A stretch of DNA of 64,000 bases from Cyclaneusma minus (lineage: Eukaryota; Ascomycota; Leotiomycetes; Marthamycetales; Marthamycetaceae): positions 930,001-994,000 of the forward strand of contig JAKZHN010000008.1 of NCBI GenBank assembly GCA_037179335.1. The letters run 5' to 3'. Numbering within the stretch: position 1 is the stretch's first letter; each line of letters begins with the position of its first letter. The translations under genes were made by a program, and so were the position numbers. Of the stretch, positions 11,668 through 22,670 are shown one piece after another. The notes beneath the pieces are model-generated. The model did not search any database. It saw only the letters and a program-made list of their open reading frames with translations, and was not told the DNA's origin.

Positions 11668-13033
11668 GGAACGGAAAAGCGATTATGGGATTGCCTTCAG
11701 GACTGTTTACATTGGCTGGACTGGGTCTACTCGAGATGCTCGGTAACTGGTGTTGAGGAGCAATCAAACAACTTCTCGCATTCGATGGTTTACGCTGTGA
11801 TGTGATCATGCTTGGGATCAAGGAAGAGCGATTTGCCAAACGTGGAAAACGGCCGAATGAGACTACGAACAGACCAAGAACGAAGCGACTAGATATCCTA
11901 CATCTGCCGAATGCTACCGATTTCGTCTCTGAACGCCATGCGTCACCTGCCTGGTTTCTTGTGCTTAGCCCAGGTTTCTATATTGACAGTGTGTCTGCAG
12001 CTTCCTGGAGTCTGGGCCCATAGCAGCATCTTTGATACTTTCGGCGCATTCGTGAGGACCAAGTCATGGTGTTTCTTGATATTTCGGAACGGAGGTCATG
12101 GGCTAGTCTTCCGTATCTCTGCCCATACAACGGCAAGTATCTAGACTCCGAATCCGGAAAGGAGTGGTACAGTGGCATTTAGTAGCCCGGTGCCTGTTCA
12201 GGACTTTATATTCAAGTCACCTAGCTACCAACAAGGTCCCGAGCAGTACTCGGGGGAAACTGACACGAAAGTCCGTGTGCGCCAATCCAGATGGCCATTT
12301 AAAGGATTAAGGACCAAATGACCTGTCTGTAGTACTAGCCTCTGGCTATCATGCCGCTATAATGCAGTGGTGGGAAAAACGAATAGCCCGCGATTAAATA
12401 GCAGAGCAGTAAACACCAGTCATGTTGACAGTACTAGTAGTAAAGCCACCTCGTGCTCTTGGAGACCGAAGCCCAACACAACCGAGATTAAGACAGTTAT
12501 CTCCTGGCAATAACGGCATTCTAAAGGCGGCAGCTGGGCAGACCCTGCAGGTCGAACCTTGGTGCATGTTGACAGTCGCGGGTCTTGAGATAGAGTTTCA
12601 AATAGTAGCCAGGTGAACTTGAGTGAAGATTCGAAGTAGCCACACAAAAGGGAAGTGGAGGTAGCCGGGTGAAGATGGCTCCCTCTTCACTTCAAAGACG
12701 GGCCAAGCACTGGGTGCCTCGCTTGGATTGTTTGGCCGACTTCGTCGATGGTTTTTGACAGCTTCTGTAGTATTCTATGGCGCCTTGAAGATCCAGACTT
12801 CGTGGTTAGGGACACTCGGGTGGCACGCGAGTTTAACGCTTTGCCCCACCTTCACGAAGCAAACGCGGTGGAGCGCGACGCCTTTAACCTTAAGCTTTCG
12901 TCTGTGCAAATAAAAAAGTGGCAGCACCAAATCAATCCACCGAGCCCAACTCTCGTCCCTACCCTCCTTCCCGTCGCGTCGCTCTTCACCTCCATCTTGC
13001 CCCATCTTCGCCCCCCCCAAAATATGCTCATCA
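11668..13033. other. Intergenic
   Basis: About 1.37 kb between rps28 and the Dnt1-like gene, both transcribed rightward. The last 130 bp before 13034 are C-rich (runs such as CCCCCCC near 13011-13018), consistent with a fungal promoter or 5' UTR. No gene or RNA recognised. Confidence 0.45.
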
Positions 13034-16000
13034 ATGGATCCTCCAATGGCTCTTTCCATGGGGCCTCCCCAGCGCCTCGTCAGATATCGCATTGAAGTTC
13101 ACAGCCCACAGAACGGCGACAACGCCAAGGCACAGTACCTTCGTAAATACTTCGTTAAACTCGCGCCCGACGCATCCGTAAGGGAGCTGTGCGACGCCGC
13201 CGTCCTGCGATACCGCCAGAATTACAACCAGTGAGTGATGCTGTCCGTACGAGACGACCATCTGGTGATGCTGACCCATGCAGGGAACTTACTATCAAGA
13301 GAGTTCAAGATGAGACCTGCTGCGATGTGCAGATGCAGGACTCTGTGCTTGAGTTCTTCAAGGACCATGACGTTGTCCGCATCGTTCAGGCCTACCCCGA
13401 CGGTCACAGAGACTCGGTCCCTCCAACCTCCTACTTACGCTACAATGCTCCCATAGCTGCCGGCTTCAAGAGAGGAAGAGCTGCTAGTCCTCAGCTGAAT
13501 GGCATCAGAGAAAGCTCGGCCGAAGACCGTCCACCTAGTAAGAGGCAGCGCGTTCCCGAGCCAGAGCTTCACCGCAGGCCAGAAGACCAACCCATACCCT
13601 CCCGAGAGGTAGACATGCCAGAAGCCCTTCCGAACGGAATCTCGGCTCAGGATCGCGTCATTCCCGACTCTCAGGAGCACTTAGATCTAGAAAACCCGAG
13701 ATCTCGGGTGGAACCCGCACGGGAATCCTCACAGCACAGAGCCATGCAGAATGGCACAGGCGAAACACCTCCAGCCAGTCCAGTCTCCACTGCTGTCACA
13801 ACTCCTCACTCAGCCGCCCCTACTAGGTCTGCTGTTGCGGCCTCTGCTCAGAAACGCGTCACAAACGGCTTCGCTTCCATGCCTCCTTCTAATGGCCCTG
13901 GAAGCGCAAATCGCAAACCCCGGAAGAACGTCTACGAGGATATCGAGTCTGACACGGACGTCGAGATCATTGGACACAACAGAATTACAGCTACAAGCCT
14001 TCCGAAACTAAATGCTGAAGGTCAAAGGCCGCGAAACCCGAAGTTCAAGTTACCAATTTCCAACATCCCCTCTGGAAACGATAAATCGAATGGTCTAGTG
14101 CCTGCCGAAGAAGATCCAGTCGTGATAGAGGAACGAAGAAGGCGCGCAGAGATGAATCTCGAAAAAGCCGAAAGGGATCGTAAAGCTCGGGAGGCCGAGG
14201 AAGAGGCACGGCTGGCCAAGCAGAAAGCCGTAGAGCTGGGCAAGGCAGAGAAGCCAGGGCGACCATCCAACGCCCGAAAACAGAGAGAGGACCGGGATCG
14301 CGAACTCCTCGAAGCTCACGAACGGCAGCAGAAAATGGAAAAGGAAGAAGCTGCCCGCCTCGAGAGGGAGAAGCGAAAGGAGGCTGCCGAGCGAAGAAAG
14401 CTCGAGGAGGAAGAGGCTGCTAAACAAAAGAAACTCGAGGAAGACCGCCAGGAAGCTCTCCGTAATGAACTTGAGCAGAAGCGTGTTGCCGAGGAGAAGC
14501 AGCGTATCGCCGAGGAGGAGAGACAGCGTGTTGCTGAGGAAGAGAAGCAGCGCATTGCTGAAGAAGAAAGACAGCGTGTTGCCGAGGAGAGACAGCGTGT
14601 TGCTGAAGAGGAGAAGCGGCGTGTTGCTGAGCAAGAGAAGCAGCGTGTTGCTGAAGAGGAACGGCAGCGGGAGATTGCAGCTCAAAAGGTAGCAAAAATT
14701 GCTCAAGATGCCCAGCGGGAGGCTAAGCGTGCGCAACAGGAGAAAGCAAATCGACATGCCGGAGAAGAGAGCACCACTGAATCTGAGGCAGAGTCCGCAG
14801 AGTCCGAGATTCCTGCACCATCTCCAAAGCGACGCAGAAGTCAAACTACAGTCGACCCAGTGTCAGGCTCTCCTTCACAGCAGCGAGAAAAACAAGCGCC
14901 AGTCAAAAGAAAGGGCTCGGTTGCCCCTGCGATCGTTCCACAGGCAGCGGCGAGCACCCCTCGTTCAATACTGCCGCCCAAGCTGTCAAGCTCTGCTGCT
15001 AGGAGCAGCTTGAAGCGAACTCCGTCGCACAGATCATCGCATGCAGTGACGAGCTCTTCTCCTCAGCCTGATACCTCGTTGGAAGCACAACTGCCGCTAC
15101 CCAAGGAGAAGGAACGACGGGTGTCTTTTGTAGATAATGGCAACGCCCGGCAAGGTCCTATGACCGCTATGAAAGTTCAGCCAGCGCCTGCAGCTAATGG
15201 TAAGCTCCTCTGTTTGCTTCGAGATTTTGATTAAAGCTAATAATTCATAGAAAGCCGTATTTTGCCGCCCCCTTCAAGAGCAAAGTCGGTGGCTAGGGGT
15301 ACTACACCAAAACCCACGCCTAATCTGCCCCAAACAATTCAAACAAAGGCTGCAACTCCTGTGGCTAGGGGTACCGCACCAAAGTCCACGTCTATTCTGC
15401 CCAAGGGGAAGTCTGAGACCCCTGTGCCTGCTCCAACTGTACGACGCGGTAGCTCCAATGCTGGCTCTTCGAGGCCAGGAACGCCTGCTCCCGCGCCTCC
15501 AAGCAGCATCAATACCAAGGCTTCGGTAAGGTCCGCCTTGCTCGCCACGGGCAACAAAGGCAAATCCGTTCCCACACCGCCTTCTAACAAAAAAGTTGAG
15601 CCCATTGTGATCGGATCTGACGATGAGGAAGAATCCGACGATGCGGAGGAGGAGGAGGAGGAGGATGAAGATGAAGAAGATGCTCCTGCCCGCGGAAAGC
15701 AATCTGTATCAGCAAATTCTAAGCCCATGATTAAGATGGAGCCGAAGGACACCGATTCGGAAGGAGAAGAGGAGGAGGAGGAGGAGGAGGGAGACGGTAG
15801 TTCAGAGGAAGGGGAAGAGGAAGATGGTAGTTCAGAGGACGAAGACCAGGAAATGGTAGACGCCCCAGCACCATCTTCGCAGGGCAAAGGCACCTCAAGA
15901 TTCTTTCTGGAAAACGCCAAGGACCAATCCGATGAGGCTGGCGATGAAACTAGTGAGGACGAAGAAGACGAAGAAGGCGAAGAGGACGCTCATCCACAGG

Positions 16001-17430
16001 TCGATTCCAAGTCCAAAGCCAGCATCAAAGAGCCAAAACAGGCAACTGAGGACATCGAATCAGAGAGGGAATCTGATGAATCGGACTCGGACTCTTCTTC
16101 CAAGAACCGATCTCCCGTTCGTTCGAGCCAAACCCCCCCTCGATATGTCACGCAACTTCCAAAACAGTCCCAAGCAGATGTTAGCACCCAATCCCATGAC
16201 TCTGCCAACAGTGCACAGGTACCGCCCGCTCTTCAGCAGTCTGATACTGAATCTGGATCAGATCAGGAAGACGAAGATGAGGAGGATGAGCAGCCCGCTG
16301 CAGACCCAATGGACATAGACGATGTCCAAGAAGAGGACGTTGGTGAGACGGAAGGAGAGGACAGTGACGAACTCGAGGAGAACTCTATTGATGAGGAACC
16401 CGAGCCTGAAAAGCTTAAGAATGGGAATAAACCTGATCAAACACCTACGCCGCCAGACGATCAGGTTCAAGACCAACTTGACGACCAATTGTTCGCTTCA
16501 TCCCAGCATCCTTTGGCGTCTCATATCCGCTCCCCTGCTGACAAGTCTAGTGGCACCAAATCGGACCATGATCAGACCGAAAGCAACAGTGCTGTTGACA
16601 CTTTCTCGTCCATACCCAAGACTCAGGCCGGGGAGTCGTCGATTAAGCCTCCGGCATCCCAATCATCCAAGTCCACACCCAAGTCTCCGGTCAGGGAGCC
16701 GTCGATTTTGCCTCCGTCGTCTCGATCAACGCCCAAAGCTCAGCCTAGAGCATCTTCTATCAAGCCTGCGTCTCAGTTATCGTCCTCTCAACGTGCTCGA
16801 GCATCCGAATCAACTCCCCAGTCTCAGGACAAGGATGGCTCCGGCAGAAGCCAGACGCCCTCTTCGACCAATCCTGTAGTGTTCTCGTCTCAATTCGATT
16901 CTTCTCAACGGAAACGCCCCTATCCTTCCCTGAGCCAGCTTGAGAGGCCCTCGCCGAAGCTGAGGCACCGACCACATCGTCCCAGCCGCCTATCTTCATC
17001 CCAGCTTGTTGCTGAGCTCGGCACGGATGACGACGAGGAAAGCAGCTCGTCCGATTCAGACTCCGATTCAGCAAAAGCTAGCGATCAGTCTTCTGATGAC
17101 GAGGAAGAAAGCGAGCCTACAAAGAAGGACAAAGCCCTCGCAGCATTTACGGCACCCGGTGACACCGATGAGGGCGAGTACCAAGATGTTGGAGCCTCAA
17201 GTAGTAGCAGCGATGATGACAAGCCCGCTCAGAGGAGACGCAGCAGGGCCAATTCTAGCGCTCGCAAATCTCCTCCCAAGGCTGCCAAACCCGGCGCGAA
17301 ATTTGAGGCCAAAAGCGTGAATGGAGGTCAGGTGCAGAAGACACGCACGGCAGGCAAGGAGTTGAAGAAGAAGAAAAAGGATAACTCTATGAGCCTCGGG
17401 GACATCGGTGCCATGTTCGCGAGTCAATAG
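13034..17430 (+). CDS. Large nucleolar-type protein with Net1/Tof2/Dnt1-like N-terminus
   Basis: Three exons, 13034-13230, 13284-15199 and 15251-17430, give about 1,430 aa. Residues 1-150 form the only globular part: RLVRYRIEVHSP, AQYLRKYFVKLAPDASVRELCDA, then (across the first splice) QELTIKRVQDETCCDVQMQDS and DHDVVRIVQAYPDG. I recognise this as the N-terminal domain of Net1/Tof2/Dnt1-like proteins (Cdc14 anchoring and rDNA silencing in yeasts), from memory of the family. The rest is disordered. Residues about 365-580 are a highly charged coiled coil made of AEE(E)RQRV/KQRI octads. Serine/acidic tracts (runs of D/E around residues 770-860) and repeated phospho-type SP/TP motifs follow. The end is basic (KELKKKKK), closing with SMSLGDIGAMFASQ. 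Function in this organism is inferred only. Confidence 0.85.
14481..14672 (+). repeat. In-frame 24-bp tandem repeat coding for AEEERQRV-type octads
   Basis: About eight degenerate copies of a unit encoding A-E-E-(E)-R/K-Q-R-V/I lie within the coiled-coil segment of the Dnt1-like gene; one copy is seven residues. Such repeats can change copy number between strains. They also produce the leucine/serine-rich antisense open frame on the minus strand here, which is not a gene. Confidence 0.85.
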
Positions 17431-18199
17431 TCATAACAGCATATGCCTTCGACCGTCACTTCTTCGAAGGTTTCCCGGACGCTTCTGCTGCTTGACGGAT
17501 AGGAGGTGCATTATAAAAGCACGGGAATAGTTAAACTTCTGCATTAGACAATGGTGATTAATCACCATGTCTTGCGACCACGAACTGTATGCTAATGATG
17601 GATGTATGTAGTATTCTGCACTCGTGAGCGAGCACTCTTGTTATGCTGCATGGGATTTGTTTTGTCTTGTTCATAGTACACTACAAAGCGCGCTCTCCAC
17701 ATACGGGCAGTCATGCGATCCACGAGGGGCTTAGATATCTGTCTTCCAGGTACTCCAATCCTTGATGAACGGATCTGCAGGCACGCACGAGAAGGTCTCT
17801 GGGTTTCTTTTCGAGGTGTTTGTGCTGGGGGCTTCCACGTATTGTTAGTGTATGCGCTGAATTTACTGAATATTTCCAACTGTTTTTTCGGAACGACCAA
17901 ATCTTGTAAACTGGGTAAAGGCGACTATTGGAAGTCTTTTTTGTTTTAAGTTTTAAGAGCTGGTGAAAGGTCTTGAGTTCTCAATGCGTGGCGAAGGCGC
18001 ATCTGAGTTGTGAGAGTACTAGGTAGGGGAAGGGCAGAACATCCGCTTTTTTCCGGTCACCACAAGCTATTATGCATGCCATTGCATTTGACGCCTCGGC
18101 GGCTTTCCCATGCTCCTAAAGTCCCAACATCCCGCACCGCTCATCTAAAGCTTTCATGGTGCTTCAAACAATCTCATCTCCGCCAACCACATCCCCCAC
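17431..18199. other. Intergenic between convergent genes
   Basis: 769 bp of 3' flanks between the Dnt1-like gene and the methyltransferase. A perfect short palindrome, TGGTGATTAATCACCA, lies at about 17551-17566 and could act as a hairpin. No gene seen. Confidence 0.45.
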
Positions 18200-19129
18200 T
18201 CACTCCTTCCACCTAACAGCATACCCCCAACACGTCTTCCTAACCTCCTCATCCCCCCGATCATTCTCAAACATAACCTTCTCCATCTTCTCCTCCAGCA
18301 ACAACTCCACACTCAGTCCCGCCTCCCTGCACAAGTCGAAAAACGCCAGATCGGCGTTTAGCAGCCATGGTCTGTAGGGCGTAAAAAACACCAGTGCTGT
18401 GGGCGGCGGCCTTGTCGCATCTTTAGATGCAGACGAGGGCTTGGCAAGCGTGTGCGTTAGCGTGTGCAAAAGCTCTTTGTGGCATGTATGGTTAAACAAC
18501 AAATCAGCCATCAACACCGTGTCGAATTTCTTCTCGCCATGCGAGGATGCTTGTTCTGCGTTGGGCTTTGAATCCGAGCGGATGTGGCGTAACAGCACGT
18601 CTGGATCATCGCCCCATTTGAATCCCTCGACGGCTACTTTCGCCCCGCCGATTTGCGAACTGGACACGGAAGAGAGGATGTTGTGGCGGAGGTTGTCGAC
18701 GAGTTTCTGGTCGGGCCAGTCGGAAGAGACGACGCTGGAGGCGTGGAGGAGGGCGGCGCAGATGCTGGGGAGGCCGACGCCGGCGCCGAGTTCGAGGATG
18801 TGGCGGGAGGTGATGTAGGTAGGGTGCGAGAGGAGGAAGGTGGTTAGGATGCGGGCGCCGTTCCAGAGGTGGTGGGCCCAGAGGGGGGAGTGGCCGATTA
18901 GAGTGAGGTTTAGGGAGACTTTCTTCGAGTCTTTTGAGGTTGCGGGGTTCTGGGTTTCGATGGTTTTCTCCTTTGAGTCAAGACTTAGGGAGGGGATGGT
19001 GGATGTGGGGGGCAGGGTGAGGTCGTAGGTCAGGGTTGTCGGGGGTGGTGAGGGTGGGTAGAAGTCTTGGGGGTCGGCGAAGAGGTCGGCATCCAGAGAT
19101 GGGGATGGGGATCGCGAAGGTGAAGCCAT
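18200..19129 (-). CDS. efm7: EFM7-type elongation factor 1A methyltransferase (family 16)
   Basis: Single-exon SAM-dependent methyltransferase, 309 aa. Yeast Efm7 (formerly Nnt1) methylates the N-terminal Gly and adjacent Lys of eEF1A; assignment here rests on the whole-length pattern. An acidic N-terminal stretch (LDADLFADPQDFYPPSPPPT) is typical of the group. Then come HSPLWAHHLWNGARILTTFL, motif I HILELGAGVGLPSICAALL, SSDWPDQKLVDNL (acidic SAM-ribose contact), and the post-motif FDTVLMADLLFNHTCHKELL with the conserved N-H. The C-terminus ends VRKTCWGYAVRWKE. The start ATG at 19129 is the first in the frame and fits family length. An insertion of about 20 residues (NAEQASSHGEK) precedes the post-motif. 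Confidence 0.88.
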   Translation of the reverse strand: MASPSRSPSPSLDADLFADPQDFYPPSPPPTTLTYDLTLPPTSTIPSLSLDSKEKTIETQNPATSKDSKKVSLNLTLIGHSPLWAHHLWNGARILTTFLLSHPTYITSRHILELGAGVGLPSICAALLHASSVVSSDWPDQKLVDNLRHNILSSVSSSQIGGAKVAVEGFKWGDDPDVLLRHIRSDSKPNAEQASSHGEKKFDTVLMADLLFNHTCHKELLHTLTHTLAKPSSASKDATRPPPTALVFFTPYRPWLLNADLAFFDLCREAGLSVELLLEEKMEKVMFENDRGDEEVRKTCWGYAVRWKE

Positions 19130-20232
19130 TGTGGAGTGAGGCTGCGATCTTGGTGCGGAAAGAAAGGAGAGGATTTCGCTGAGAACAGGTCAGTATGAAA
19201 GCTTCAAGTCATGTGATTTATGTGTAGTGCGTGTTGAGATTTTGGATGCATTTCATAAGAGAGTCTGCGCAAAAGAATATGGGAATGTATATTTATTGCT
19301 CATTTTCTTGTTACACCAAATTATAGTCCCAGCCGCCGCGAATATATATTGGGATGGAATTTTTCAACGCACCTGAACGGCTGGCCGCTGTTCTGAACTT
19401 CACTCCAGCAGCGAATCAGAGACGGTTTCGAATCCTTTCAAGCACTCTGGGAAGTATTAGATCACCGAATAGTGACAGGAGATCCCTGAAATATTATCTG
19501 CTGGAATTGGGTGGGAGGTCGTCGATGCCGAGAGAAGGTGAACGTCGCGAAAAATTGCGATGCTCGGCAGATGTTGCCGCTTGCGCCCGAGCGAGCCCTC
19601 GTCAATCTCGAGAGTGGTTATGGAGCGAGATATAAATTATGAGCCACATAGGCTAGGACTTTCAACTTTTAAAATTCGTGCCATCAGCAGCATCAAGTAT
19701 CTTTCTAGCCTGGCATCAGACTAACAATTCTAAGGCTTCTGACAACCGCGTTGTACAAGAGACTTCGACAAATCATTTGCTGTCCCCGACTTATCGGGCA
19801 GGCTTTGCTGTCTACTTTTAGTCCTAAACTGCGCGTCGACCCATTGCAGTGGCTAGGGAATCGTCCCAGCCGTACAACGGTAGCATATATTACAACATAT
19901 ATGCTGTCATGATAAGGAAGTCTATTCCTTATACATAGGCGTGGAGTCAAGTCGTTCTCTCGGTCGTTCCCGCCCTCGCTCACAAAGAACGCCAGATGGC
20001 TTACGCGGGAACTCGAACGAGATCTTCCCGGTGTGCGAATATTCCTAGTTTGATGAGAGGAAACTCATGATACCCATGTAATCTCTGCTGCCAATAACCT
20101 GTCCCGTGATGCATCTGAGCCTCCATGTAACCATAGAAGATTGCCCCTGAGGTTTGCCACATCGAAAACCATAACGCCAGAAAATGCAGGAGTCGCCTTT
20201 ATACTCAAACAGCCTCACATTGCTCTCGTTCA
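19130..20232. other. Intergenic
   Basis: About 1.1 kb upstream of efm7 and downstream of the next leftward gene. A B-box-like string (GTTCGAGTTCC on the minus strand near 20010) occurs, but no tRNA cloverleaf can be built around it. No gene seen. Confidence 0.4.
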
Positions 20233-21402
20233 TTACCATCGCCCTCCGCTGCCAGATCCAGAGCTGAAATCACCCCCTCTCCTCTCCCGCTCCACTCTCG
20301 CGTCAAACTCCTTCTGTGCTTCACTCTTAGCGAGTTGTCTCTCCTCATCAGCGGTGGAGTACGAAGGACTGTCCTCCTGAGCACTAGAGCGTATCTTCTG
20401 CCACGAAGAGCCGCTGTTAGACGATGTCTTGCGGACGGCCTCTGTTGGCGAACGATAGCCTCCTGATGGAGTTCCCTGTTGGCGAAGACGATCCCAGGCT
20501 GAGCCGGAAGTTGAGACTGGAGCATCGTCGCTCATTCCTCGGCCTCCTGTGGGCGAGGCATCATCGAGAAATTCGTCGGGCTCTTCCTTCTTCACAACCG
20601 GCCTCTGCTGTTGGCTTCTCCCACTGCTTGGGAAGACTGGTTGTGGCCTTTGATCTGAAGTTGGACGGCGCTCCGCGTCTGATATATCCTTCTGCAATGA
20701 TGACATGTCGCTATCATACTGTTGCTCATCGCCATATGGAGAGGTCGAAGTCTCTTCACCGGGAGGCCTTTCTGAGGTGCTACCAGGAACTGGATAAGGT
20801 GGTTGCCGAGATCTACTTTCAGTTATCCTCTGCCTAATCAACTTTGCTTTTGCTTCGGTGATCTCTTTCAGAGCTGGGTCAGCGTTCTGCCCAAGCATAG
20901 TCGTAACGGCAACATAGTTTGTCACAAGCGTAACCCCGACCACTGTGCCGATCGACGTATATACAGAAAAGCGAGCGGCATGGCGCGCATACCCAGCCAA
21001 CGGTCCTGTCACCACTGGTCTAAAAGAAGGCCAAGCATCCGGTTTCAGGTTCTCGGGATTGGGCGTCCAAAACACATATCTGTTGGTCGACATATGGGCC
21101 TTCCATCGCCAGGCCCCCACGAGGAATCCTATAGGTGCTCCCCAAGAAGCGCGGGACATAAATCTCGCTTTCCAGTATGCCATAGCCTGGATTTCCTCGG
21201 GCTTGAGTGGACGATTCAACAGCTTGCTGGCTTCTTGGATCTCTCGTGCCTGCCATTGCGCCCAGGCCGGACGTTCGGTGATGGACTTGCCAGTGATAGT
21301 TTTCGGTAACTTGGAGGCATCGATAACCAGCGAGGTGCTTCCAGTGGAGTTCTGGGAGTCGTAGGGATCGCCGTCTGAAGTAGGAGCGTCGTCGAGGACC
21401 AT
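20233..21402 (-). CDS. Conserved fungal membrane protein of unknown function (two TM segments)
   Basis: Single exon, 389 aa. Residues 1-75 are hydrophilic, with an amphipathic charged stretch (WAQWQAREIQEASKLLNRPLKPEEIQ). Two hydrophobic segments follow: around residues 85-100 (SWGAPIGFLVGAWRW) and around 145-170 (YTSIGTVVGVTLVTNYVAVTTML). The C-terminal half is disordered, rich in S, P, Q and G, and contains two similar short motifs, SAWDRLRQQ and SSWQKIRSSAQ, before an EEERQLAKSEAQKEFDARVERER-like charged helix cut by a Gly/Ser tail. The twin W-x-(R/K)-(L/I)-R motifs recur in fungal mitochondrial/ER proteins I have seen annotated only as hypothetical. I do not recognise a named family. It diverges from the uL1 gene. 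Confidence 0.75.
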   Translation of the reverse strand: MVLDDAPTSDGDPYDSQNSTGSTSLVIDASKLPKTITGKSITERPAWAQWQAREIQEASKLLNRPLKPEEIQAMAYWKARFMSRASWGAPIGFLVGAWRWKAHMSTNRYVFWTPNPENLKPDAWPSFRPVVTGPLAGYARHAARFSVYTSIGTVVGVTLVTNYVAVTTMLGQNADPALKEITEAKAKLIRQRITESRSRQPPYPVPGSTSERPPGEETSTSPYGDEQQYDSDMSSLQKDISDAERRPTSDQRPQPVFPSSGRSQQQRPVVKKEEPDEFLDDASPTGGRGMSDDAPVSTSGSAWDRLRQQGTPSGGYRSPTEAVRKTSSNSGSSWQKIRSSAQEDSPSYSTADEERQLAKSEAQKEFDARVERERRGGDFSSGSGSGGRW

Positions 21403-21837
21403 GGTGACAAGTTGTTTAGGGCGGAAGATTCAAGGGTACTGAAGCCAATGAAAGATGTTGCGAAAGACAGGTTTGTAGGATCGCTTCGTGGTGTTGTGGA
21501 CAGTGGATAGAGAGCTGTCAAAGGTTGCTTTTCTACGAAAGAGTAAAGTCAAAAGTTGCAGAGTCGAATGAGCTCGAAGGTTGGCGTGTTGACTTCGCCG
21601 ACGTCAGTCTCGATTGAAGCTCTGGAGCTCATCCGATTTGGTTAGTCCAGCCACTTTTAGCGTAGATGCCCGACTTGTGAGGCTGCCACAAATAGGGTTG
21701 CTGACTGGACAGCCGAGAAACTCTTGGCGCACCAAAAGCGCAAAACGCCCCTCGACTCCACCGAAAATCATCACCAACGACCCAACACGCAAAATCCTCA
21801 CCATTAGAAGCCTTGTTTCTACTGGAAGACTGTCATC
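21403..21837. promoter_or_regulatory. Divergent promoter region (membrane protein gene / uL1 gene)
   Basis: 435 bp between two divergent starts, of which the right-hand one is a ribosomal protein gene expected to be strongly expressed. I cannot pick out a specific factor site. Confidence 0.4.
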
Positions 21838-22670
21838 ATGTCCAAAATCACAGTCGGTATGTTCTGCTGTGCTCGCTGCTGCTGCGCCGACGAGAACGCC
21901 CTGCTGACGATTTTTGCCTTCTCCAGCCGGAGTGCGTACCAACGTCCAGCAGCTCCTTGAGTACTCTCTCGAGACCAAGAAGCGCAACTTCCTCGAGACC
22001 GTCGAGCTCCAGATCGGCCTCAAGAACTATGACCCTCAGCGTGACAAGCGTTTCTCCGGAACCATCCGTCTTCCCCAGGTTCCCCGTCCCAACATGAGCA
22101 TCTGGTGGGTTCATCGAGCGCAATACTGAGAAACACGGGCTAATGGAGGGACTGCAGCATTCTCGGTGACCAGCACGATATCGATCGTGCCAAGCACGGA
22201 GGTGTTGACGCCATGTCCGCCGACGACTTGAAGAAGCTCAACAAGAACAAGAAGCTGATCAAGAAGCTCGCTCGCAAGTACGATGCCTTCGTCGCTTCCG
22301 ACACCTTGATCAAGCAGATTCCTCGTCTCTTGGGTCCTGGTCTCTCCAAGGGTATGTGCAACACCATGGCATTCTGACTGTTACAATGAAACTGACAACC
22401 TTCGCAGCCGGCAAGTTCCCTACCCCCGTCTCCCACAACGAGGACCTCAGCGGCAAGATCACCGAAGTCAAGTCGACCATCAAGTTCCAGTTGAAGAAGG
22501 TTCTCTGCATGGGTGTCGCTGTTGGCAACGTTGGCATGACCGAGGACCAGCTGATCTCCAACATCATGTTGGCCATCAACTACCTCGTGTCTCTCCTCAA
22601 GAAGGGCTGGCAGAACGTTGGAAGCTTGACCATCAAGGCTTCCATGTCTCCTCCTAAGCGCCTCTACTAG
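21838..22670 (+). CDS. rpl1: 60S ribosomal protein L1/L10A (uL1)
   Basis: Large-subunit stalk protein at the tRNA exit site, 217 aa, the yeast length. Four exons: 21838-21856 (only 19 nt, MSKITV), 21927-22104, 22158-22351 and 22408-22670, all GT-AG. After the first splice the product reads AGVRTNVQQLLEYSLETKK, then VELQIGLKNYDPQRDKRFSG, ILGDQHDIDRAK, DAFVASDTLIKQIPRLLGPG, AGKFPTPVSHNEDL, and ends IKASMSPPKRLY. All are near-invariant uL1 segments. A tiny first exon carrying little more than the start codon is common in fungal ribosomal genes. Confidence 0.97.

Noticed and set aside
14095..14844. A 249-codon antisense open frame rich in Leu/Ser opposite the Dnt1-like gene
   Set aside because: It is the complement of the Glu/Arg/Lys octad repeat; composition follows from the repeat and no independent gene evidence exists.
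19990..20040. tRNA on the minus strand (B-box-like GTTCGAGTTCC)
   Set aside because: No A box at the right distance and no acceptor, D or anticodon stems could be formed.
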